Shown here: one piece after another, positions 1 to 6,862 of the stretch
How the letters are laid out: every line of letters begins with the position of its first letter
How positions within the stretch are numbered: the first letter of the stretch is position 1
Assembly (NCBI GenBank): GCA_020217265.1
Contig: JAIWOS010000082.1
Span: 1 to 10,000, forward strand
Reading direction: 5' to 3'
Source of the DNA: Thiobacillus sp.
GTDB lineage: Bacteria; Pseudomonadota; Gammaproteobacteria; Burkholderiales; Thiobacillaceae
DNA length: 10,000 nt
Translations under genes and position numbers: made by a program
The notes under the pieces: model-generated
What the model saw: the letters and a program-made list of their open reading frames with translations, nothing else
Told to the model about the DNA's origin: nothing
The model's database searches: none

Positions 1-1
1 C

Positions 2-2713
2 GGAGCCGATTATGACCCGCTGATGACGCTGTTTTCGATGCTGCCGAGCGTGCTGGCGAGTGCCGTTGCGCTGAGTCTCCTCAGCGAAAAAAACGTAACC
101 CCGAGTCGCATGCTTGCTGGCGGCGTGCTGATCGGACTGGGGATCGGCACCATGCACTACACCGGCATGGCTGCCATGCGCGTGGCCGCCACCCTCGCCT
201 ACGATCCTGTGCTATTCGTGCTGTCGGTGCTTGTCGCCGTGGTGTTGTCCGTGCTGGCGCTGTGGATACGCTTTGGCCTGATGCGCTACTGGCCCAGCCT
301 GTCCCCCACCCTGGCCCTGCTGGCGGGCGGCACGGTGCAGGGGCTGGCGATCGCCGGCATGCACTACACCGGCATGGCCGCCGCGGTGTTCACCGGTGAC
401 CCGACCCGGTGCAGTTTCATCGAAGGCTTGAGCGATAGCAGTTTCCTCGCCATTGCCATCGGCGGCGTCACCATGCTGATCACGCTGCTGGCGATGGGGT
501 TCAATATCTTCATGAGGCAAACGGACCTGGTTACGCGCCTTCGACAGCAGCGGCAGAGTCAGGCCGCCATCGTCCAGACCTCGGTCGAGGGCATCATCCT
601 AATCGATGAGCAGGGCACAATCCAGGAATTCAACCCCGCCTGTGAAACCATGTTCGGGTACTCGCGTGACGAAGTGATCGGACGCAACATCGGACTCATG
701 ATCCCGTCGCCGCACCAGCGCTGGCATGACGGCTATATAGAAAGTTACTTGCAGACCGGCAAGCGCCGGGTGATCGGCTCGATCCGTGAGGTCGAGGGTC
801 TGCGCAGCGACGGCACGATCTTTCCGGTCGAAGTCTCGGTGGGCGAGGCGGTGGACGATTCGGGGCGCGTGTTTGTCGGCGTCCTGCGCGACATTTCGGA
901 GCGCAAGGCCATGGAGACTTCGCTTCGCCAAGCCAAGGAAACGGCCGAGCAGGCCCTGCAGGTGAAATCCGCGTTCCTCGCCAACATGAGTCATGAAATC
1001 CGCACCCCGATGAACGCTGTGCTCGGCTTTCTGGAACTCGCCCTGGCCGAGCGACTGGACGAACCCCTGAAGCATCACCTCGAAACTGCCCATCGCTCTG
1101 CGCGCACGCTGTTGCGGCTTCTGAACGACATTCTCGATTCCGCCAAGCTGGAACAAGGTGCGGTGGTGTTTGAACGCCAGGCTTTCTCGCTTGAGGCGGT
1201 GCTCGCCGACCTGCACTCGCTCTTCGTGTCGCAAGCCAGCAAGAAAGGGATTGAACTCAAGGTGGCGCGGGCGCCCGAGGTGGCCGCGTGCCTGATCGGT
1301 GACGAACTGCGCCTGCGTCAAATCCTGTCGAATCTCCTAGGCAATGCGGTCAAGTTCACCGCGAGCGGACAGGTCGATCTGTCGGTTGACCTCGACCATA
1401 ATGGCCTGATCCGCTTCCGCGTACAGGACACAGGCATCGGCATTCCGGCAGACCGGCTGCCGCACATTTTCGAGCCCTTTGTCCAGAGCGATGCCTCCAC
1501 CACCCGCCGGTTTGGCGGTACGGGGCTGGGAACCACCATCGCCCGCCAGCTCGCGGAAGGGATGGGTGGGCGGATCACGGCCGAAAGCACCGAGGGGCAG
1601 GGCAGCTGTTTCACGGTGCTTCTGCCCATGGAGGCGACAGCGTGTCCCGAACGATCGATCGAATCCGCGCTCGAGTTGCCGCCGGGTACCCTGAATCTGA
1701 ACGTGCTGGTGGCCGAAGACGTCTCTGCCAATGCCGAGCTCATCACGCTGCGCCTGCAGGGGCTCGGACACCGGGTGACCTGGGCGCACAACGGGCTGGA
1801 AGCCGTGCAACTGGCCGGGGAAGGGCAGTTCGACCTGCTGCTCATGGATGTGCAGATGCCCGAGATGGACGGCTTGGAAGCCGCCCGCCGGATCCGTGCC
1901 GACGAACAGCGCGAGGGCCGGCCGCATCTGCCCATCATCGCCCTCACCGCGGGCGCATTTCACGAGGACCGTGAAGCTGTGCTCGCCGCCGGCATGGACG
2001 GCTTCGCCACCAAGCCGCTCGATTTCGGCCAGTTGTGCGGCGAAGTACGCCGGGTGCTAAACCTTGATGCGGCGCACGGAACGTCCGAGACGACAGGCAC
2101 CGCAGCCAACGTTCACATACGCGGGATCGATATTGAATCGGCGTTAGCGCGCTGGGGAGATATCGAGGCGTATCTTCAGTCGCTCAAAACCTATGCGGGC
2201 AGCCTCTACGAGAACTGCTCGCAGGTGCGGATGGCGCTCAGCGAGAAGCAAACTGACTCGGCGCTGGAACGCCTGCACGGCATCAAGGGGGCGGCGGCCA
2301 CGCTGGCCATGACACGCGTAAGCCGGATCGTCGAATCGCTCGAAACCGTCCTGCGCCAGCCGGATCGTCCGGAGGGGCATACCGAGATGCTGCTGTCTGA
2401 TCTCTTCACTGCGGTGCATGAATTACAGGTCGAGCTCGCCAACTTGCCACATTCCCGGAAAGCACAGTCGACAGCCAAAAACCCGGACTGGGAGTCGGCC
2501 GTTCTCCTGCTTGAAGTGATGTACGCAGGATTTACCCGCGGAACCTGGGATGAAGGCAAACTGGCTGCGCTGGCCGAGGCGATGGGCGAAATGGCGGAAG
2601 ACGCGAGTTTGATGCAACTCCAGGCGGCCGTGCAGGAGTTCGACTTCGACGCTGCGCAAAGACACGCAAAAATACTGCTGGAAAAGGGGCGGGAGGCACT
2701 GAATCATGCCTGA
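2..2713 (+). CDS. Membrane hybrid histidine kinase MHYT-PAS-HisKA-HATPase-REC-HPt, 5' end outside window
   Basis: Multi-domain sensor kinase feeding a phosphorelay. The frame is open to the window edge, and the first visible residues (GADYDP...) fall inside an MHYT repeat, so the true start lies upstream. Residues are numbered from the Met at base 23. MHYT membrane domain to about 165, with MHYTGMAA motifs at 44 and 113. PAS about 176-292, ending DISERK, with His235 and Arg255 spaced as FixL's heme ligand His200 and O2-contacting Arg220. HisKA with phospho-acceptor His324 (SHEIRTP). HATPase with DTGIGI, FEPF and GGTGLG boxes. Receiver with Glu565/Asp566, phospho-acceptor Asp609, Thr642 and Lys664. 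HPt with His752 (LHGIKG). A helical tail follows to 896. MHYT domains are proposed to sense diatomic gases. It overlaps the next gene by 8 bases. The domain calls are secure; the signal sensed is inferred. Confidence 0.93.
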   Translation, partial: GADYDPLMTLFSMLPSVLASAVALSLLSEKNVTPSRMLAGGVLIGLGIGTMHYTGMAAMRVAATLAYDPVLFVLSVLVAVVLSVLALWIRFGLMRYWPSLSPTLALLAGGTVQGLAIAGMHYTGMAAAVFTGDPTRCSFIEGLSDSSFLAIAIGGVTMLITLLAMGFNIFMRQTDLVTRLRQQRQSQAAIVQTSVEGIILIDEQGTIQEFNPACETMFGYSRDEVIGRNIGLMIPSPHQRWHDGYIESYLQTGKRRVIGSIREVEGLRSDGTIFPVEVSVGEAVDDSGRVFVGVLRDISERKAMETSLRQAKETAEQALQVKSAFLANMSHEIRTPMNAVLGFLELALAERLDEPLKHHLETAHRSARTLLRLLNDILDSAKLEQGAVVFERQAFSLEAVLADLHSLFVSQASKKGIELKVARAPEVAACLIGDELRLRQILSNLLGNAVKFTASGQVDLSVDLDHNGLIRFRVQDTGIGIPADRLPHIFEPFVQSDASTTRRFGGTGLGTTIARQLAEGMGGRITAESTEGQGSCFTVLLPMEATACPERSIESALELPPGTLNLNVLVAEDVSANAELITLRLQGLGHRVTWAHNGLEAVQLAGEGQFDLLLMDVQMPEMDGLEAARRIRADEQREGRPHLPIIALTAGAFHEDREAVLAAGMDGFATKPLDFGQLCGEVRRVLNLDAAHGTSETTGTAANVHIRGIDIESALARWGDIEAYLQSLKTYAGSLYENCSQVRMALSEKQTDSALERLHGIKGAAATLAMTRVSRIVESLETVLRQPDRPEGHTEMLLSDLFTAVHELQVELANLPHSRKAQSTAKNPDWESAVLLLEVMYAGFTRGTWDEGKLAALAEAMGEMAEDASLMQLQAAVQEFDFDAAQRHAKILLEKGREALNHA
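151..378 (+). repeat. 21-bp direct repeat encoding the two visible MHYT motifs
   Basis: Bases 151-171 and 358-378 are identical over 21 bases and encode the same His-Tyr-Thr-Gly-Met core in two transmembrane repeats. The identity reflects the internal duplication typical of MHYT domains, with unusually little synonymous drift between the copies. It is not a mobile or regulatory repeat. Confidence 0.7.
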
Positions 2714-3815
2714 ATGCCTGATCCGATTGTGGCTGGTTCTTGCCTTTGCAATCGCGCCAGCATGGGCGGCGGATAACCTGCACGTGATCGCCGTGCATTC
2801 CTACAATGCCGACTATGCGTGGACACGCGGGCAGCACGATGGGTTTGTCGCCGCGCTGAGGGAAGCCAGGCCCGACGTGACGGTGAATGTTGAATATCTA
2901 AACACCAAGCAACGCCAGCCCGACCCGGAATACTTGGCTAGATATGCCGATTTCATGCGGCAGAAATACGCGGGCGTGCCGCCCGATGCGTTTTACGTGA
3001 CCGACGATGATGCGCTGGTTTTTGCGCTGGACGATCTGCTGCACACGTTCCCCGGGACGCCCATATTTTTCTCGGGCGTAAATGACCCCGACATGCTGGA
3101 GCGCATCAAGGGATTGCCCGTGACCGGCGTGTTGCAGAACATGGACGTGGCGAACAACCTCAAACTGATTGCTGCGTTGCGCAACAACCATCGTCACGTT
3201 CTCGTGGTGGGCGACGGTTCGGCCACGTTCGCGGCCATGGTGCGCGACATTGATCAGGCTATCAGGACGACACCGGGATGGGAAGTGACCTATCTAGTGT
3301 CGTCTGACCTTGATGTACTGGCGGCGAGGCTGGCCGAGCAGCCGGACACGCCCGTCCTGCTGACGACTGTGGGGGGGGTTCGCGACGTCTCCGGGCAAGT
3401 GATGAATTCGTCCCGGACGCTGTCGCGGCTCAGCCAGGCCACGCGCGCGCCTGTGATCAGCATGCAGGATGTTCAGGTCGTGCCAGGTGTGCTGGGCGGT
3501 AAGGTCACCAGTGCCGACGCGCAGGGGCGCGAGGCGGCCGGATTGCTGATCGCCTGGTCAAGAGGGACGGCGCTGGGGGACATGCCGCCAGTTCGTTCAA
3601 GCCCCAACGAGTGGCTCATCAACGAAACCGAGCTGCATCGGTCTGGCGTGGTTCTGCCGGATATGGTCGTGACAAAAGCCCGCTATGTCTATCTTCTGCC
3701 CAGTTTTTTCGAGCGCCACCGGGAAACGGTTCTGATGGGTATCGTTCTCATGAGCGGCGCGCTCATGTTCGGCGTGCTGTTCCTGATGATAGGCGTGGGC
3801 AAAAATGTGGAGTGA
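2706..3815 (+). CDS. Periplasmic-binding-protein-like sensor with signal peptide and C-terminal membrane anchor
   Basis: A 369-residue exported protein resembling the ABC-type substrate-binding sensor domains (ABC_sub_bind/Peripla_BP-like) usually fused to histidine kinases or GGDEF proteins. It has a hydrophobic signal peptide at about 1-21 (cleavage after AWA). An alpha/beta binding fold follows at about 24-330 (HVIAVHSYN, then NTKQRQPDPEY, PIFFSGVND and HVLVVGDGS). A charged PSFFERHRE stretch leads into one transmembrane helix at about 342-364 and a short cytoplasmic tail. There is no output domain and no transporter gene nearby, so it probably presents a bound ligand to the kinase encoded just upstream. 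The start codon overlaps the kinase stop (ATGCCTGA), and GGGAGG at 2691-2696 gives a well-spaced ribosome site. It contains an eight-G run at 3371-3378. The ligand is unknown. Confidence 0.8.
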   Translation: MPECLIRLWLVLAFAIAPAWAADNLHVIAVHSYNADYAWTRGQHDGFVAALREARPDVTVNVEYLNTKQRQPDPEYLARYADFMRQKYAGVPPDAFYVTDDDALVFALDDLLHTFPGTPIFFSGVNDPDMLERIKGLPVTGVLQNMDVANNLKLIAALRNNHRHVLVVGDGSATFAAMVRDIDQAIRTTPGWEVTYLVSSDLDVLAARLAEQPDTPVLLTTVGGVRDVSGQVMNSSRTLSRLSQATRAPVISMQDVQVVPGVLGGKVTSADAQGREAAGLLIAWSRGTALGDMPPVRSSPNEWLINETELHRSGVVLPDMVVTKARYVYLLPSFFERHRETVLMGIVLMSGALMFGVLFLMIGVGKNVE

Positions 3816-3818
3816 TGC

Positions 3819-4817
3819 ATGAAACAACGCATATTGCTGGTGGACGACGAGCCGACCAACCTTCAGATCCTCAATGTCATCCTGCGGGATGACTACGAGC
3901 TGCTGTTCGCCAAGGATGGGGAGCGCGCCCTGCACCTGGCCGAACAGGAACAGCCCGACCTGATTCTGATGGACATCATGATGCCTGGCATGAACGGCTA
4001 CGACGCCGTGCGCGCGCTCAAGTCGCGCGTCGCGACGCGCCGCATTCCGGTCTTGTTCGTCAGCGCGATGAACGAGGTGGGGGACGAAGCCCTCGGGTTC
4101 GAGGTTGGCGCGGTCGACTATCTGACCAAACCGGTGAATGCACCCGTTGTGCGCGCGCGCGTGCGCACCCATCTGTCGCTCGTGCAGGTCGAGGAATTGC
4201 ACGAAACCCGCCTGCAGATCATCCAGCGCCTCGGGCGGGCGGCGGAATACAAGGACAACGAGACCGGCCTGCATGTCATCCGCATGAGCCACTATTGCCG
4301 CGTGCTCGGGCTGGCTGCCGGCATGAGCGAGGCCGAGGCGGATGAACTCTTCAACGCCGCGCCCATGCACGACATCGGCAAGATCGGCGTGCCTGACCGC
4401 ATCCTGCTCAAGCCCGGCAAGCTCGACGAGGACGAGTGGAAAGTCATGCGCAAGCATCCCTACATCGGCTACAAGATCATCGGCGAGCACGCGTCCAGCC
4501 TGCTTCGGCTGGCGGGTCAGATTGCTTACACGCATCACGAAAAATGGGATGGCAGCGGGTATCCGCGCGGTCTTGCAGGCACGGACATTCCGCTGGCGGG
4601 ACGCATTGTCGCGATTGCCGATGTCTTCGATGCGCTCACGACCACGCGTCCCTACAAGCCTGCCTGGGAGGTGGAGCGAGCGCGCGCCCTGATCGAATCG
4701 GAGGCAGGCAGGCATTTCGATCCGGACCTGGTGCCCCGTTTCTTCGAACACCTGCCCGACATACTCGCCATCCGCGACCGCTGGATGGATCCGCAGGAAT
4801 TCGTGCCGTCGTGGTGA
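3819..4817 (+). CDS. Response regulator with HD-GYP c-di-GMP phosphodiesterase output
   Basis: A 332-residue cytoplasmic protein. The receiver domain at about 3-118 has acidic pocket Asp9/Asp10, phospho-acceptor Asp52 (LILMDIMMP), Ser82 and Lys104 (LTKP). After a short helical linker, the HD-GYP domain at about 135-325 keeps the family's metal and catalytic residues: His152, His184-Asp185 with Lys188 (MHDIGKIG), His213, His239-His240, Gly-Tyr-Pro at 247-249 and Asp268. Proteins of this kind hydrolyse cyclic di-GMP, and nothing here suggests inactivity. It starts three bases after the preceding stop, with GGAG at 3809-3812 as ribosome site. As the last gene of the sensor operon it is the natural acceptor of phosphate from the kinase's HPt domain. 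Phosphorylation therefore probably controls c-di-GMP breakdown, which is inferred from gene order. Confidence 0.94.
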   Translation: MKQRILLVDDEPTNLQILNVILRDDYELLFAKDGERALHLAEQEQPDLILMDIMMPGMNGYDAVRALKSRVATRRIPVLFVSAMNEVGDEALGFEVGAVDYLTKPVNAPVVRARVRTHLSLVQVEELHETRLQIIQRLGRAAEYKDNETGLHVIRMSHYCRVLGLAAGMSEAEADELFNAAPMHDIGKIGVPDRILLKPGKLDEDEWKVMRKHPYIGYKIIGEHASSLLRLAGQIAYTHHEKWDGSGYPRGLAGTDIPLAGRIVAIADVFDALTTTRPYKPAWEVERARALIESEAGRHFDPDLVPRFFEHLPDILAIRDRWMDPQEFVPSW

Positions 4818-4850
4818 GGGGCGGCTGTACCGCTACAGCCACGCCGCCCC
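4818..4850. terminator. Candidate bidirectional terminator hairpin between convergent genes
   Basis: Directly after the HD-GYP stop, GGCTGTA (4823-4829) and TACAGCC (4834-4840) form a 7-bp stem around a CCGC loop. Outer GGGGC (4818-4822) and GCCCC (4846-4850) can extend it, leaving ACGCC unpaired. GGGGCGGC at 4818-4825 can alternatively pair with GCCGCCCC at 4843-4850. The hairpin covers the stop codon of the convergent sugar kinase. There is no T-run on either strand, so it is not a classical intrinsic terminator, but its place between convergent genes supports a termination or mRNA 3'-end role. Confidence 0.4.
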
Positions 4851-5834
4851 GCGTACCCCGCTCGAATCGCCGAATCTCGGCGGCACCAGGCGCGTGTCCA
4901 CCCGGTCCGAAAACACGTAGCGCCGCCACAGTCTCGGCACGGTGTCGTAGAGCCGGGTGATGTTGGAGAGCCCGCCGCCCAGCACGATGACGTCGGGGTC
5001 GATGAGGTTGATGACGCCGGCGAGTGCGCGCGCTAGCCGTTCTTCGTAGCGCGCCAGCGTGGCGCTGCACGGTCCGTAGCCTGCGGCCGCCAGTTGCGCG
5101 ATCTCGTGCGCGGGCAGATCCTCGCCGCCGTAGCGCACGTGATCGGCGGCCAAGCCCGGCCCCGAGAGCCAGGTTTCGATGCAGCCTTTCTTGCCGCAAT
5201 AGCAGGCCGGCGCCATCTCGAGTTCGCGCGGGCTGGGCCAGGGATGGTTGATCGCTTCGCCGGTGGCGGGGTGGTGGCCGGTGGATTCGCGGTCGGCCTG
5301 CCGGTGCGCGAACTGGAAGTAGGGCAGGGGCGAGTGGCCCCATTCGCCGGCGATGGCGTTCGGGCCGGCGAGCAGACGCCCGCGCACGACCACGCCGCCG
5401 CCCACGCCGGTGCCGAGGATGACGCCGAACACGGTCGCCGCACCCGCCGCCGCGCCGTCGGTGGCTTCGGAGAGTGCGAAGCAGTCTGCGTCGTTGGCGA
5501 GCCGGATTTCCCGGTTGAGCGCGCGCTCCAGGTCTTGTTTGAGCGGCCGGCCGTTGAGGCAGGTCGAGTTGCAGTTCTTCATGCGACCCGTTGCGGGCGA
5601 GACGGCGCCCGGGGTGCCGACGCCGACGCTGCCTTTTGTGCCCAGTTCGACCTCGGCGCCGTGTACCAGCGCGGCGACGGCGGCGACGGTGGCGACGTAG
5701 TCGTTTTGCGGGGTGGGAATGCGCCGGCGCAGGATTTCCTCGCCCGTGTCGTTCAACGCGACGAGTTCGATCTTGGTGCCACCAAGGTCAATGCCCAGGC
5801 GGAGGGCGGGGGGCTCGGTGCTAAAATCGCGCAT
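4833..5834 (-). CDS. mak: ROK-family sugar kinase, Mak-like fructokinase
   Basis: A 333-residue cytoplasmic ATP-dependent hexose kinase. It follows E. coli Mak (manno/fructokinase, about 302 residues) closely along its length: DLGGTK phosphate loop at 16-21, PGAVSPATG near 75-83, NSTCLNGRP near 89-97, RLANDAD with probable catalytic Asp115, EWGH at 164-167, and a [12 protein letters not shown] ending. The ROK zinc site is present as His167, Cys211, Cys213 and Cys218 (CYCGKKGC). An insert of about 25-30 residues near 175-205, rich in His, Pro and charged residues, sits between EWGH and the cysteines and accounts for most of the extra length. Likely reaction: fructose (or mannose/glucose) plus ATP to the 6-phosphate; family members vary in sugar. 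The ribosome site is weak. It is divergent from yebC with 22 bases between start codons. Confidence 0.85.
   Translation of the reverse strand: MRDFSTEPPALRLGIDLGGTKIELVALNDTGEEILRRRIPTPQNDYVATVAAVAALVHGAEVELGTKGSVGVGTPGAVSPATGRMKNCNSTCLNGRPLKQDLERALNREIRLANDADCFALSEATDGAAAGAATVFGVILGTGVGGGVVVRGRLLAGPNAIAGEWGHSPLPYFQFAHRQADRESTGHHPATGEAINHPWPSPRELEMAPACYCGKKGCIETWLSGPGLAADHVRYGGEDLPAHEIAQLAAAGYGPCSATLARYEERLARALAGVINLIDPDVIVLGGGLSNITRLYDTVPRLWRRYVFSDRVDTRLVPPRFGDSSGVRGAAWL
5822..5827 (+). promoter_or_regulatory. Possible -10 box for yebC
   Basis: TAAAAT matches the sigma-70 -10 consensus at five of six bases and stands out in GC-rich sequence 29 bases before the yebC start. A transcript from it would have a leader of roughly 20-25 bases containing the GGAA ribosome site at 5847-5850. 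No convincing -35 hexamer is seen 16-18 bases upstream. The box lies inside the first codons of the divergent kinase gene, so the two promoters must overlap. Confidence 0.4.
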
Positions 5835-5856
5835 TCACTCAGCTTCGGAAACAGAC

Positions 5857-6588
5857 ATGGCAGGACATTCGAAATGGGCCAACATCCAGCACCGTAAAGG
5901 CCGCCAGGATGCCAAGCGCGGCAAGATCTTCACCAAGCTTATCAAGGAAATCACGGTGGCCGCCAAGATGGGCGGCGGCGACCCCAACATGAACCCGCGC
6001 CTGCGGCTGGCGATTGACAAGGCCAAGGCCGAGTCGATGCCCAAGGACAACATCGAGAATGCCATCAAGCGCGGCACCGGCCAGCTTGAAGGCGTGAACT
6101 ACGAGGAAGTGCGCTACGAAGGCTACGGCATCGGCGGCGTCGCGGTGATGGTCGACTGCCTCACCGACAACAAGACCCGCACCGTCGCCGACGTGCGCCA
6201 CGCCTTCACCAAGCACGGCGGAAACATGGGCACCGACGGCTGCGTGGCCTTCCAGTTCAAGCATTGCGGCCAGATCATCCTGGAGCCGGGCGCATCCGAG
6301 GATGCGGTGATGGAAGCCGCGCTCGACGCCGGCGCCGACGACGTGATCTCCAACGACGACGGTTCGATCGAGGTGCTGACCTCGCCCGATCCCAAGATTT
6401 TCGAGGCGGTGAAAAACGCGCTCGAAGCCGCCGGCTTCAAGCCCGCGGTGGCCGAGATCACCATGCGGCCCGAATCCGAGACCGAACTTGCGGGTGAGGA
6501 TGCGGTGAAGATGCAGAAGATCCTGGATGCGCTCGAAAGCCTCGACGACGTGCAGGAGGTGTATACCAACGCCGTGTTGCCGGAGTAA
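5857..6588 (+). CDS. yebC: YebC/PmpR/TACO1-family protein
   Basis: A 243-residue cytoplasmic protein of the full usual length. The N-terminus [15 protein letters not shown] is the family signature and fixes the start at 5857; the frame stays open upstream, but that sequence is antisense to the sugar kinase. Other hallmarks are [43 protein letters not shown] and [14 protein letters not shown]. The family was long annotated as DNA-binding transcriptional regulators; mitochondrial TACO1 and some bacterial members act in translation, helping ribosomes through difficult sequences. GGAA at 5847-5850 is a suitable ribosome site. It heads the classical proteobacterial yebC-ruvC-ruvA-ruvB cluster, here separated from ruvC by a toxin-antitoxin pair. 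Confidence 0.97.
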   Translation: MAGHSKWANIQHRKGRQDAKRGKIFTKLIKEITVAAKMGGGDPNMNPRLRLAIDKAKAESMPKDNIENAIKRGTGQLEGVNYEEVRYEGYGIGGVAVMVDCLTDNKTRTVADVRHAFTKHGGNMGTDGCVAFQFKHCGQIILEPGASEDAVMEAALDAGADDVISNDDGSIEVLTSPDPKIFEAVKNALEAAGFKPAVAEITMRPESETELAGEDAVKMQKILDALESLDDVQEVYTNAVLPE

Positions 6589-6605
6589 GAGGGGCCTGCT
6601 AAAGT
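6577..6605 (+). promoter_or_regulatory. Candidate promoter of the toxin-antitoxin module
   Basis: TTGCCG (6577-6582) and TAAAGT (6600-6605) are separated by exactly 17 bases. Each matches its sigma-70 hexamer at four of six positions. The -35 lies in the last codons of yebC. The -10 overlaps the left arm of the palindrome at 6603-6626, so an antitoxin bound there would block polymerase. CATAAT at 6609-6614 is an alternative -10 without a good -35. The promoter could also drive the downstream ruvC and ruvA. Confidence 0.45.
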
Positions 6606-6626
6606 GGTCATAATTAAATGACCACT
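6603..6626. promoter_or_regulatory. Perfect palindromic operator upstream of the antitoxin gene
   Basis: AGTGGTCAT (6603-6611) and ATGACCACT (6618-6626) are exact reverse complements around the AT-rich 6-base spacer AATTAA. The second arm ends 11 bases before the antitoxin start. Phd/YefM antitoxins, alone or with their toxin, repress their own operon by binding such palindromes, so this is the expected autoregulatory site. It could fold as an RNA hairpin, but no T-run follows, making a terminator less likely. Confidence 0.75.
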
Positions 6627-6637
6627 CGGGCGGATAC

Positions 6638-6862
6638 ATGGAACTGCCGGCAACCGAATTCAAGGCCAAATGCCTCGCCTACCTCGATCAGGTGGCGCAG
6701 ACGCGCGCCAGCATCACCCTCACCAAGCACGGGCGTCCGGTGGCTCGGCTGGTGCCGGTGGAGGAGGGCAAACCCGAGCTGTTCGGACGCCTCGCTGGCA
6801 CCGTGCAGGTCCGCGATGACCTGTTGAAGCCCGTCGACGAAGCCTGGGAGGCGGATGTCTGA
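6638..6862 (+). CDS. Phd/YefM-family antitoxin of a type II toxin-antitoxin pair
   Basis: A 74-residue protein typical in length and pattern of Phd-type antitoxins paired with PIN toxins. The N-terminal half (MELPATEFKAKCLAYLDQV, then ITLTKHGRPVARLVPV, residues 1-41) is the DNA-binding and dimerization fold. The C-terminal half ([27 protein letters not shown], 48-74) is the acidic, probably flexible segment that wraps and inhibits the toxin. The start at 6638 gives the canonical N-terminus; an ATG at 6618, inside the operator, is in another frame. The ribosome site is only a weak GGGCGG. The stop overlaps the toxin start by 8 bases (ATGTCTGA), coupling their translation. It is probably repressed through the palindrome at 6603-6626. 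Confidence 0.92.
   Translation: MELPATEFKAKCLAYLDQVAQTRASITLTKHGRPVARLVPVEEGKPELFGRLAGTVQVRDDLLKPVDEAWEADV

Noticed and set aside
1510..1545. GGTGLGTT in place of GGTGLGL in the kinase ATP lid as a defect
   Set aside because: Thr at this place occurs in other functional hybrid kinases of the RpfC type, and the remaining boxes are intact.
4149..4166. Alternating GC stretch with Z-DNA potential
   Set aside because: It lies in coding sequence and is explained by Val-Arg-Ala-Arg-Val-Arg codons in GC-rich DNA.
3597..4751. 384-codon open frame on the - strand opposite the HD-GYP gene
   Set aside because: It is antisense to a gene with complete family motifs. Its translation is low-complexity, His/Arg/Gln-rich and shows no recognisable domain, as expected from GC-rich codon bias.
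5713..5856. N-terminal extension of yebC to an upstream in-frame start
   Set aside because: The extension is antisense to the kinase gene, and [11 protein letters not shown] is the conserved family N-terminus.
5094..5897. 267-codon open frame on the + strand opposite the sugar kinase
   Set aside because: Gly/Ala/Arg-rich translation with no motifs; the - strand encodes a clear ROK kinase.
6603..6626. Palindrome as a yebC terminator
   Set aside because: The loop is AT-rich, no T-run follows, and position and symmetry fit an antitoxin operator better.
5839..6669. 276-codon open frame on the - strand opposite yebC
   Set aside because: It is a codon-bias shadow of the strongly conserved yebC and has no family resemblance of its own.
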